From: Ancylobacter lacus | Lineage (GTDB): Bacteria > Pseudomonadota > Alphaproteobacteria > Rhizobiales > Xanthobacteraceae | Length of the DNA: 64,000 nt | Assembly: GCF_018390635.1 (NCBI RefSeq) | Contig: NZ_JAHBGE010000038.1 | Coordinates: 1 to 64,000, forward strand | Direction: 5' to 3' | Part shown: one piece after another, positions 1 to 8,962 of the stretch | How the letters are laid out: each line of letters starts with the position of its first letter | How positions within the stretch are numbered: position 1 is the stretch's first letter | Translations under genes and position numbers: made by a program | The notes under the pieces: generated by a model | Told to the model about the DNA's origin: nothing | Seen by the model: only the letters and a program-made list of their open reading frames with translations | Databases searched by the model: none

Positions 1-192
1 GACGGATGAGCCAAGAATTCCAGATGATAGGATTTTTGTCTAGGATTATTTTCTGGCATGACGCTTGTCCGGCGTCATGGCGCAGGCGGCCGCCGCCGGG
101 CCGGGAGCTGGCGCTCACGCCGTCCCGTAGCGATGCGGACGGTCAAGGGCCGGGCGCGCACGAGCGACGCCCGGCGGGTCGCCCGCGCCGGT
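1..192. other. Left-edge intergenic region downstream of hisS
   Basis: This stretch lies downstream of hisS and I see no convincing gene in it. The first 60 bases are AT-richer than the surroundings. Positions 57-79 form a dyad with 8-bp arms (CATGACGC and GCGTCATG) and a 7-base loop. No clear T-run follows it on either strand, so I do not call it a terminator, although it could still mark the 3' end of hisS. Confidence 0.4.
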
Positions 193-1656
193 TCAGCCGA
201 TGCCGTGGCGGGCGAGGACCTCGCGCACCTTGTCGACCAGCTCCGTCTCGGGGCAGGAGAACTGCGCCGGGCGGGCCTCGCGCCATGCGGCATTGTCGGT
301 GATGGCCTCGGCGGCGCGGGCGCCCTCGATCAGGTCCTTGATCTGGACCTCGCCGGCCTCGCGCTCGTTCGAGCCCTGGATGACGACGCAGGGGCTGTTG
401 CGCCTGTCGGCGTATTTCATCTGGTTGCCGATGTTCTTGGGGTTGCCCAGATACATCTCGGCCCGGATGCCGGCGCTGCGTAGCCGGCTTGTCATTTTCA
501 TGTAGTCGGCAACGCGGTCGCGGTCCATCACCAGCACCACGACCGGGCCGAAGCTCGTCGCCGCCCCGTCCCTGAGATAGCCCAGCGCCGAGGCGAGGCG
601 GGAGACGCCGATGGAGAAGCCGGTGGCCGGCACCGGCTCCGAGCGGAAGCGGCCCACCAGCCCGTCATAGCGCCCGCCGCCGCCCACCGAGCCGAACCGC
701 ACCGGGCGGCCCTTCTCGTCGGTCACCTCGAAGGTCAGTTCGGCCTCGAACACCGGGCCGGTGTAGTATTCGAGCCCGCGCACGACCGAGGGGTCGATCT
801 TCACCCGTTCGCCATAGCCGGCGGCTTCCACCAGCGCGCCGATCTCGGCGAGTTCGCCGGCACCCGCGGCAAAGGCCGCGTTGTCGATGCCGGTCGCGCC
901 GCCGGGACGCAGCATCGAGAGCACCACATCGCTCTGCGCCTCATCCAGCCCGGCGCCCTTGGTGAAGTCGCCGCTCTTGGCCTCCGGGTTCTCCCAGCGG
1001 CCGGGGCCGAGCAGGTCGCGCACGCCCGCGGCGCCCACCTTGTCGAACTTGTCGATCGCCCGCAGCACGGTGAGCCGGCGGCCGGCATTCGCCTCGCCGC
1101 CGAGGCCGATCGCCTCCAGCACGCCGTCCAGAACCTTGCGGTTGTTGACCTTGATGACGTACTTGCCGGCAAGGCCGAGCGCGTCCAGCGTGTCGGCCAT
1201 CATCATGCAGATCTCGGCGTCGGCGGCCACCGTGGGGGCGCCCACCGTGTCGGCGTCGAACTGCATGAACTGGCGGAAGCGGCCGGGGCCGGGCTTCTCG
1301 TTGCGGAACACCCAGCCCGCGCGGTAGCTGCGGAAGGGCTTGGGCAGCGCGTCGAAATGCTCCGCCACATGGCGGGCCAGCGGCGCGGTGAGGTCGTAGC
1401 GCAGCGAGAGCCACTGCTCGTCGTCGTCCTGGAACGAGAACACCCCCTCGTTCGGCCGGTCCTGGTCCGGCAGGAACTTGCCGAGCGCGTCGGTGTATTC
1501 GATGAACGGGGTCTCCAGCGCCTCGAAGCCGTAGCGCTCATAGACCTGCCGGATGGTCTCGAGCATCTCGCGGGTGGCGGCGAGGTCGCCGGCGCCGCGG
1601 TCGGCAAGGCCGCGCGGCAGGCGGGCCTTGAGCTTGCTGGATTTTTCCTTGGCCAT
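193..1656 (-). CDS. hisS: Histidyl-tRNA synthetase
   Basis: A class II aminoacyl-tRNA synthetase of 487 aa that charges tRNA-His with histidine in the cytoplasm. Motif 2 is clear in the stretch [18 protein letters not shown]. The histidine-binding signature [10 protein letters not shown] is followed by the glycine-rich [12 protein letters not shown], both typical of HisS. The C-terminal anticodon-binding domain follows (VVLVMD to the end). I chose the ATG at 1656, which begins MAKEKSSK, because the longer frame upstream encodes an unlike basic leader. It is the last gene of a leftward run that includes phnX, 97 bp upstream. An essential single-copy gene with nothing odd in the sequence. Confidence 0.97.
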   Translation of the reverse strand: MAKEKSSKLKARLPRGLADRGAGDLAATREMLETIRQVYERYGFEALETPFIEYTDALGKFLPDQDRPNEGVFSFQDDDEQWLSLRYDLTAPLARHVAEHFDALPKPFRSYRAGWVFRNEKPGPGRFRQFMQFDADTVGAPTVAADAEICMMMADTLDALGLAGKYVIKVNNRKVLDGVLEAIGLGGEANAGRRLTVLRAIDKFDKVGAAGVRDLLGPGRWENPEAKSGDFTKGAGLDEAQSDVVLSMLRPGGATGIDNAAFAAGAGELAEIGALVEAAGYGERVKIDPSVVRGLEYYTGPVFEAELTFEVTDEKGRPVRFGSVGGGGRYDGLVGRFRSEPVPATGFSIGVSRLASALGYLRDGAATSFGPVVVLVMDRDRVADYMKMTSRLRSAGIRAEMYLGNPKNIGNQMKYADRRNSPCVVIQGSNEREAGEVQIKDLIEGARAAEAITDNAAWREARPAQFSCPETELVDKVREVLARHGIG

Positions 1657-1726
1657 GGTCGGCGCCGTTCCTCGAAAGCGTGTCCGGCGCGGTTTAGAGG
1701 AGGCGGGCCGCAACGGCAATGGGCAC

Positions 1727-1787
1727 GGCCCGCCTGCAGGCGGGCCGAAAGCCCTAGGGTCGAAGCCCCGCCTGCAGGCGGGCTTCG
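1727..1787. repeat. Two copies of a 16-bp palindrome between phnX and hisS
   Basis: The 16-bp palindrome CCCGCCTGCAGGCGGG occurs at 1729-1744 and again at 1767-1782. The first copy extends to a perfect 20-bp palindrome (1727-1746). The second is flanked by GAAGC and GCTTC arms with one unpaired C and overlaps the last codons of phnX. Each could fold as a hairpin in the phnX-hisS transcript and act as a terminator, attenuator or REP-like element. The same 10-base arms reappear in the hairpin after lon at 62714-62740. Confidence 0.6.
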
Positions 1788-2554
1788 ATGGCCTCCAGCA
1801 CCGGCCTGAGATCGGCGATGGTGTCGATCACGAAATGCGCCCCGGCCCGGGCGAGCCGGTCGGTGGCGGCGGTGCGCAGCGCGGCGCGCTCGTCCGCGGC
1901 GAGGCGGTCAAGTTCCGCCTTGGAGAGCCCGGCCGCATTGCCGGAGAGCGCGAGCCCCACCGTCCAGGTGCCGGCGGCGAGGCCCTCGGCGATGCCGGGC
2001 TCGGTGTCGTCGATCTTCACGCAGGCGGCGGGCGGCCACACCCCGAGATCGGCGAAGGTGCGGTACATCATCAGCGGCGAGGGCCGGCCGGCGGCGAGGT
2101 CGCCGGCGCACACCACATTGTCCGGGGCATAGCCCGCCGCCGCCGCCAGCGGCATCAGCCGCTCCATGATCGGCCGGGTATAGCCGGTGGTGGAGCCGAT
2201 CTTCAGGCCCTGGCCGCGGGCGAAGGCCACCACGTCGAGCAGGCCGGGAATGAGGTCGGCGTGGTGCTCGATGACCTCGACGTTCAGCGGCTCGAAGATG
2301 GCGAGCACCCGGTCGACATCGGCCTCGGTCGGCGCGGCGCCGTTGGCGGCCTGCCAGCGCGCGGCGATGGCCGGGCTGTAGAGCAGCGCGCTGACATGGT
2401 CGCGCTTGGGCAGGCCCATCGGCCCGCGCGCCTCGGCGATGGAGATCGTCACCCCCACCCGGGCGAAGGCCTCGACGAAGGCGCCCATCGGCGCGCGCGA
2501 GCCGAAATCGACGGCCGTGCCGGCCCAGTCCAGAATCAGCGCCTTCAAGGCCAT
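1754..2554 (-). CDS. phnX: Phosphonoacetaldehyde hydrolase (phosphonatase)
   Basis: A HAD-superfamily enzyme of 266 aa that cleaves the C-P bond of phosphonoacetaldehyde to acetaldehyde and phosphate, the last step of 2-aminoethylphosphonate breakdown. The N-terminal LILDWAGT holds the nucleophilic Asp. The cap-domain lysine that forms the Schiff base in this family is present in MGLPKRDH. The later motifs GSTTGYTRP and [11 protein letters not shown] match HAD motifs II and IV. The start ATG (2554) begins MALKALIL. It follows an FAD oxidoreductase gene by 31 bp in the same direction. No PhnW transaminase or phosphonate transporter is in the window, so aldehyde supply probably comes from that oxidoreductase. 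Confidence 0.93.
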   Translation of the reverse strand: MALKALILDWAGTAVDFGSRAPMGAFVEAFARVGVTISIAEARGPMGLPKRDHVSALLYSPAIAARWQAANGAAPTEADVDRVLAIFEPLNVEVIEHHADLIPGLLDVVAFARGQGLKIGSTTGYTRPIMERLMPLAAAAGYAPDNVVCAGDLAAGRPSPLMMYRTFADLGVWPPAACVKIDDTEPGIAEGLAAGTWTVGLALSGNAAGLSKAELDRLAADERAALRTAATDRLARAGAHFVIDTIADLRPVLEAIEARLQAGLRP

Positions 2555-2585
2555 GCGGGGTCCCCTCTCGCGGGTGGCAGTCAGC

Positions 2586-3701
2586 TCAGTCGAACAGCTC
2601 GGCAACCGCCTCCTCGGCGATGGCGAAGCCGGTGGAGGCGCCGGTGCCGCTGGTCACCACCACGAGGCGGATGGCGGGGTCGGGCCGGTCGATGAAGGCG
2701 AGCCGGTCGGGCGCGGAGGCATAGGTGCCGATCCAGCGCTCCACCACCCGGGGGGCGCCGCCGAACAGGGCGCGGTATTCGTCGAGGATCAGCTCGTCCA
2801 CCGCCTCGGGGGCGAAGGGGTCGGGCGTCGCGTCGTAATGGTGGCTGTCGCCCACCACCAGCGAGCCGTCGGCCGACTGCACCACGATGAGGTGGACGCC
2901 ATGGGCGAGGTGCTCGGCCTGCTCCGCCGCCAGCCGCGCCTTCAGCGCCGCCGCCTCCGGCAGCTCGGCATAGCCGAGATAGCGGCCGAGCGAGAGATCG
3001 GTCATCACCGAGCCGGGCAGCCGGCCCAGCGCGGGGTCGGCCACCCGCAGCATGTGCAGCTTGCAGCGGGTGAGGCCGTAGAGGGCGAAGCGGTCTTCGA
3101 GCAGGGTGTGGTAGTCGTCGCCCGGCGCCACCACGATGCGCGCGGCGTGGATCGGGCCGGCCGAGGTGTCGACCCGGCCCGGCTCCACCCCGGTGACGGC
3201 GGTGAGGCGGCGGAAGGCGATGCCCTGCCCCGCCAGCCAGGCGGCGAGCTTCGGGATGGCCTCGCGCGATTCCACCCGGAGGTCGTGCGGGCTCCACAGC
3301 GCGCCGGACAGCGCCCCGGTCAGCGCCGGCAGCCGGGCGCGGGCCTCGTCCGGGGTGAGAAGGGCGCAGCCCTCGCCCATCTCGGTGGCCATGAAGGCCT
3401 CGAGCACCGGCACCGCCTCGGGCCGGCGCACCGCGACCAGAAGGCCGCGATGCACCACCTCGATGCCGGCCTGCGGCGCGATCTCGGCCCAGATGTCGCG
3501 CGAGCGCATCGCCCGGCGCCAGCATTCGCCGCGCTGCTGGCCGGTGACGGTGACGAAGCCGAAATTGCGCACGGAGGCGCCGTTGGCGCGGGCGTCGCGG
3601 TCGATGACGATGGTCTTCAGCCCGCGCCGCCGGGCGGCAAGGGCATGGCCGAGCCCGACGACGCCCGCGCCGACGATGGCGAGATCGTACTGCTCGGTCA
3701 T
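2586..3701 (-). CDS. FAD-dependent oxidoreductase of the aminophosphonate-associated family (TIGR03364-like)
   Basis: A 371-aa DAO-type flavoprotein. The N-terminal Rossmann motif is VGAGVVGLGHALAA and the C-terminal FAD-contacting motif is TSGTGASTGFAIAEE. Homologues of this family lie next to phosphonatases, and published work links recurrent FAD oxidases of this kind to oxidative deamination of 2-aminoethylphosphonate or its N-methyl or hydroxy derivatives. The phnX gene 31 bp downstream fits that role: the oxidase would make phosphonoacetaldehyde and PhnX would cleave it. The ATG at 3701 has a GGAG about 10 bases upstream. A longer in-frame start at 3806 adds a Pro/Ala-rich leader and is less likely. 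The exact substrate is inference. Confidence 0.85.
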   Translation of the reverse strand: MTEQYDLAIVGAGVVGLGHALAARRRGLKTIVIDRDARANGASVRNFGFVTVTGQQRGECWRRAMRSRDIWAEIAPQAGIEVVHRGLLVAVRRPEAVPVLEAFMATEMGEGCALLTPDEARARLPALTGALSGALWSPHDLRVESREAIPKLAAWLAGQGIAFRRLTAVTGVEPGRVDTSAGPIHAARIVVAPGDDYHTLLEDRFALYGLTRCKLHMLRVADPALGRLPGSVMTDLSLGRYLGYAELPEAAALKARLAAEQAEHLAHGVHLIVVQSADGSLVVGDSHHYDATPDPFAPEAVDELILDEYRALFGGAPRVVERWIGTYASAPDRLAFIDRPDPAIRLVVVTSGTGASTGFAIAEEAVAELFD

Positions 3702-3903
3702 GGCGGGCTCCGCGGCGGGGGCCGGCGCGGGCAGCGGCCGGCGGGGGATGGTGGCCCCGCTCATAGCCGCTTCGGCCGCGCGGGGCCAGCACGACCTTTG
3801 CCGCACCGGCGGGACGATCCGTCACGCCGGCGGCCGTCCCGTCCCGGCGGGGCCGACCCATGACCGGGCGGTTCCGGGGGAACGGGAACGGCCCGGCGGC
3901 GCC

Positions 3904-4773
3904 TCACCCCTTCAGCGCGGCGGCCAGCACGGCGGCGAGCGGGGTTGTGGAGCGGCCGATCAGGCGGCTCAGCGTGTGGCTGTCGTCGAACAGCCCGCCC
4001 CTGGCGGCGCCGGCGTCGGACGTCGCCAGCAGGTCGGCGAGGCCTTCCGGCAGGCCGACGCTGACGAGGAAGGCGCGGTATTCGGCTTCCAGCAGGTCGC
4101 GGTACACCACGCTCTTGCCGGCGGCGGCGGAGAGCGCGGCGGCCCAGCCGGCCATCGTGAAGGCCTCGTCGCCCGCCAGCTCATAGACCTTGCCGGCGTG
4201 GCCCTCGCCCGCCAGCACCACGGCGGCAGCCTCGGCATAGTCGGCGCGGGCGGCGGCGGCGATGCGGCCCTCCCCGGCCGCGCCGGCCACCGCGCCATGC
4301 TCCAGCGCGGAGGGGATGAAGCCGTTGTAGTTTTCGAGGTACCAGCCGTTGCGCAGCAGCACATGCGGCAGGCCGGAGGCGGCGAGCATCGCCTCGGTCT
4401 CGACATGCTCGGCCTTCAGCGGCAGCGGCGAGGCGGGGCCGCCGAGCAGGCTGGTATAGGCCACCAGCCCGACCCCCGCCGCCTTGGCCGCGGCGGTGAC
4501 ATTGGCGTGCTGCGGCGCGCGGGCGCCGACCGCGCTGGAGGAGATCAGCAGCAGCCGGTCGATACCGGCGAAGGCGGCCTCCAGCGTCGCCGGCTTCTCA
4601 TAATCGGCCACGCGCAGCTCGACGCCGAGCGCGGCGAGATCGGCCGCCGCCGCGACATCGCGCACGCCGGCGACGATGCGGGAGGGATCGACCTTCGCGG
4701 CCAGCGCGGCCAGCACCAGCCGGCCAAGCTGGCCGTTGGCGCCGGTGACGAAGAGACGGGGTTGGGCGGTCAT
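3904..4773 (-). CDS. qorB: NAD(P)H:quinone oxidoreductase, NmrA/SDR family (QorB/YtfG-like)
   Basis: An atypical short-chain dehydrogenase of 289 aa. It starts with the dinucleotide-binding motif VTGANGQLGR and has the family stretches LLLISSSAVGAR and RNGWYLENYN. It probably reduces quinones with NAD(P)H in the cytoplasm, as E. coli YtfG does. In many genomes a divergent HxlR-type regulator sits upstream. Here that place is taken by an AT-rich island with a broken ATPase gene. Four GGTCT/AGACC half-sites lie between 4789 and 4835, just upstream of the ATG, and look like the operator of a redox regulator. It ends 202 bp before the phosphonate oxidoreductase gene. Confidence 0.88.
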   Translation of the reverse strand: MTAQPRLFVTGANGQLGRLVLAALAAKVDPSRIVAGVRDVAAAADLAALGVELRVADYEKPATLEAAFAGIDRLLLISSSAVGARAPQHANVTAAAKAAGVGLVAYTSLLGGPASPLPLKAEHVETEAMLAASGLPHVLLRNGWYLENYNGFIPSALEHGAVAGAAGEGRIAAAARADYAEAAAVVLAGEGHAGKVYELAGDEAFTMAGWAAALSAAAGKSVVYRDLLEAEYRAFLVSVGLPEGLADLLATSDAGAARGGLFDDSHTLSRLIGRSTTPLAAVLAAALKG

Positions 4774-4787
4774 GGTGGGCTCCTTCA

Positions 4788-4836
4788 GGGTCTCAAAATC
4801 GGTGTTGGTCTAGAATAGAGACCGCCGCGGAGACCC
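4788..4836 (-). promoter_or_regulatory. Candidate operator of qorB: four GGTCT/AGACC half-sites
   Basis: The inner dyad is GGTCT (4807-4811), a 7-base AT-rich spacer, then AGACC (4819-4823). A second pair of arms, GGGTCTC (4788-4794) and GAGACCC (4830-4836), encloses it. The cluster ends 15 bp upstream of the qorB ATG, a natural place for a repressor or activator. The regulator is not identified, and no HxlR-type gene is adjacent. Confidence 0.55.
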
Positions 4837-5141
4837 GGAAGGAGGCAGGATTTTATCGGATGGTTACGTGTAGGGAACTGGGGGGAGGGATTCTGGCTGC
4901 GCATTAGGAACCGACGGACAGCCTGAGAGCCACCTGTGCCACGAGCGGAAGCTCGCCGCGCTGGGGGCAGACGTTTGTTTCGGGATGGGAAGGGGACAGT
5001 CCGGTAGCGAGTTGGTCACGTCAGCTAGGTGCGAGAAGCGGATATTGGGTGATGATGCCCATCGAACGCTGAAAAAACTTTGGGGCAAACTTCGAACGGC
5101 CTGACTGTCCAGGAGCGGGAAGAAAGAAGACTCAGGTCTTG
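4837..5141. other. Left part of the AT-rich island, no supported gene
   Basis: Base composition drops here relative to the flanks. One rightward frame stays open from 4874 to the TGA at 5102-5104 (76 codons), but it has no start codon and its product is not recognised. A leftward frame at 4864-5088 is also open. One of the two may be a gene remnant, for example of the regulator normally found beside qorB, but I cannot show that. No transposase or integrase motif is visible. Confidence 0.3.
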
Positions 5142-6737
5142 TCAGACGCCAAACACATCCATGTGCAGCTTTTTATAGATAGCCATATCGGGCTTGATCA
5201 GCTTCGCTAGCGTATTACGTGCAAACGCGCCAGCGTCGTTGCCCACCTGCGTGAGCGATAGAATTCTCTTGGCACTGACATAGATGGTGCCTGAGGTCTT
5301 CTTAATATCGTCCGCGGGATAGCCCTGGTTCACCACGTTGGTGATAGCAGCAGCCTTGGCTGCGAGCACGTCCGCTGTCTTCTCGGACTTCTCTACAGAG
5401 TTGCACAGAGCTGTCAACACCTCGTCATCGTAGAGGTATGCCTCTATATGCCGGAGGCTCAGAACATTAATGCCATTGCTCTTAAAAGCGACGACTTCAC
5501 TTTGGCTATGGTCGTCCCGGTCAATTAAGCGAATGATTTTCATTCCGGAGGCCAGCTTCGGAAGCACGGTCGCCAATCCTATGAAATCGTTCTGCACTTC
5601 CTTCGAATTTCCGGCAGAAATGAAGGTGGTGTCGGCCATCTCGTTGCCAAAGATCGTTTCGTAGATACGAGCATCGCTCTCGGTGTTCTTTCCTGCTACC
5701 GAGCCTGTCGGATTGCCTTCACATATTACTACTTACTTTGGCGCCACCAACGCAGTGAGATCGTCGAGCGCGACGTGCATCACCCCCTCCCAGAAGGCCC
5801 TAGTAGGCTTGCTGGGGGTGAGCGTGACCACCTGATCGAAGTCGTGGCCACTGAAATTTATGAAGGACACCGACGCTGGGTCGACATCGTACATCTCGCG
5901 CGCCTTCCGCATCATCCCGATCGAGTGTGACGCGATCCAGAGCTGAGATTCGCTAGGAAGTAACCCGACGATTTCGCCAAGCAGTGCGCCTTGGAGCCGA
6001 GCATTCATGTGGGCTTCCGGCTCATCTATACAGTATATCGCATTCGGGTAACTCCTCTTCTTGACCACTAAATCGAGGATTAGGTCGAAGGAAGCCTTCT
6101 CACCACTGGAGAGGTTTTTATAGTCGAAACCCTTTGAGGCGCCCTTGTCGAAATGAAAGGAGCCTTGGTCGAGAGGATTGCCGATGCCGACGAAGGATAA
6201 ATCGGGAAACAACCGTTTGAGGGGCGACCTAACTTCGCCGATCAGCTTTTCGCGAAAGTCACCTATAGTCGTCTTTGCCGACTCGTTGACGAATACGTCC
6301 TCCATTGCTTGGGAGGCGAGGCGCTGGTAGTTGGTGCTGACCGTGGCATCGGGCTCAATAAGCCGGCTTAGACTCAGGCGCTCGAGAATGGCTCCTTGCC
6401 GAGTGAGGGCATGGGTAGTAAATTCATGGTCGTTCCTGTATGCTGTTCGAATGTAGACGTTTCCTGGGGCGAATCTTTTGTTGGCGTCGGTTGTGACGGA
6501 AATCCTGTCATTAATATTGCGGATAGTATCCTCCGGCCGATTGTAATATTTAGTATCGCCGCTCCAGCCGTATCGCGTATCCAAGCGGTAACGTAGAAGC
6601 AGAGCGTCGAAGAGCGACGACTTGCCTGATCCATTCGGGCCGGCGAGCACCACCAGCTTCGCGGTTGGTGGAATATCCAGAATGGTTAAATCGGCGAACC
6701 GGCGGAACTGGGTGATATGGATGTTGAGCAAACGCAC
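5142..6737 (-). pseudogene. OLD-like AAA/ABC ATPase with C-terminal TOPRIM domain, interrupted by an in-frame TAA
   Basis: The frame encodes one protein of about 530 codons broken by a single TAA at 5733-5735. Before the stop is an ABC-type ATPase: Walker A GPNGSGKSS, signature LSSGEK, Walker B AIYCIDEPEAH, and a His switch in ASHS. After the stop the same frame continues VVICEGNPTGSVAG, holding the TOPRIM glutamate, then ISAGNSKEVQND and the DxD motif RLIDRDD. The order ATPase then TOPRIM nuclease matches the OLD family of phage-defence enzymes. An ATG at 5637-5639 could start a separate 165-aa protein, but it has no good Shine-Dalgarno and would lack the catalytic Glu. The start is taken as GTG at 6737; an upstream TTG at 6776 is possible. 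The AT-rich composition suggests horizontal transfer. Readthrough or a sequencing error are alternatives to a true null. Confidence 0.8.
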
Positions 6738-6969
6738 GGCGAAGCCCCCAGGAATCAATCCGAGGAATAGAGCCAAAATTACAGTTGTTGACTAGGTTGT
6801 CCCCGCAGCCTTAACGTGTAATTTTCGCGGCGAACGCCCGTGCCGGTGTGATGGAGTCCCTTCGGGCTACAATCCGCCATCAATCGTGACTCCAAAACGG
6901 CTGTTCGTACGGCAACCTAACGCGGCAAGTCTGCGCGTAACACATCCCAGCCGCCAGCCCCTACCCCCC

Positions 6970-7614
6970 TCAACTCAGCACCACCACCCGGCTCCCCACC
7001 GGCACCCGGCCGTACAGGTCGATGATGTCCTGGTTCATGAAGCGCACGCAGCCGGAGGAGACCATGGTGCCGATGGTCTGCGGCTCGGTGGTGCCGTGCA
7101 GGCGGTAATAGGTGTCGCGGCCGTCGCGGTAGAGGTAGAGCGCGCGGGCGCCGAGCGGGTTGGCGGGGCCGCCGGGCATGCCGCCGGCATAGGGGCCGTA
7201 GCGCTCCGGCTCGCGGCGGATCATGTCCGGCGTCGGGGTCCAGCGCGGCCACGCCGCCTTGCGGGCGATGGTGGCGGTGCCCTTGAAGTTGAACGCCTCC
7301 TCCCGCCCGACGCCGACGCCGTAGCGGATGGCCCGGCCGTGCTCGCCGACGAGATAGGCGTAGCGCTCGCGGACATCGACCACGACGGTGCCGGCGGGCT
7401 CGCGGGTGGGATAGTCCACCTCGCGCCGCAGGAAGCGCGGGTCGACCTCGCTGAGGTCGATGGCCGGCACCGGGAAGGGCTCGGTGGTGATCGCGCCATA
7501 CATGACGGAATAGGGGTTGAGCAGGCTCGGCCCCGCCGTGTCCGGCGGGCGGGAGGTCACGCACCCCGCCAGCAGGAAGGGCGTTCCGAGCACCAGGCTG
7601 CGCCGTCCGATCAC
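6970..7614 (-). CDS. L,D-transpeptidase (YkuD domain), predicted lipoprotein
   Basis: A 214-aa cell-wall enzyme of the ErfK/YbiS type that forms 3-3 crosslinks in peptidoglycan or attaches protein to it. The GTG start at 7614 is preceded by GGAGG at ideal spacing. The N-terminus IGRRSLVLGTPFLLAGC is a signal peptide with a lipobox ending in the lipidated Cys. The catalytic motif is RLHGTTEPQTIG followed by SSGCVRFMN, with the active-site Cys. The YkuD core begins near VVDVRERYAYL. It is transcribed away from the pip gene and lies just outside the AT-rich island. Confidence 0.92.
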   Translation of the reverse strand: MIGRRSLVLGTPFLLAGCVTSRPPDTAGPSLLNPYSVMYGAITTEPFPVPAIDLSEVDPRFLRREVDYPTREPAGTVVVDVRERYAYLVGEHGRAIRYGVGVGREEAFNFKGTATIARKAAWPRWTPTPDMIRREPERYGPYAGGMPGGPANPLGARALYLYRDGRDTYYRLHGTTEPQTIGTMVSSGCVRFMNQDIIDLYGRVPVGSRVVVLS

Positions 7615-7656
7615 ATGAACCTCCAAATCCGCGAATGCGCCAAGGCGCGGTGATAG

Positions 7657-8835
<1,179 letters not shown>

Positions 8836-8962
8836 CGGCGCGGCAGGCAGCCGGCCCTCGCCATGGGCCGCGCGGCCGCCGCGAGGGAACCGAAGCTCGG
8901 CGCGCGCCCCGGCCGTGCGGCCGGGCGCGGCGGCGCCGTGAGCGCGGCGAAGGCGAATGGCT

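Noticed and set aside
57-79. Terminator of hisS
   Set aside because: A dyad is present, but no T-run follows on the hisS strand and it lies more than 110 bp beyond the stop.
5142-5639. Separate 165-aa gene downstream of the ATPase
   Set aside because: The same frame is open from the ATPase stop to this ATG and encodes the TOPRIM Glu motif, so it is the C-terminal part of one broken gene.
4866-6815. attL/attR pair flanking the AT-rich island
   Set aside because: Only a 7-base match (ACGTGTA) is shared between the two edges, too short to support integration sites.
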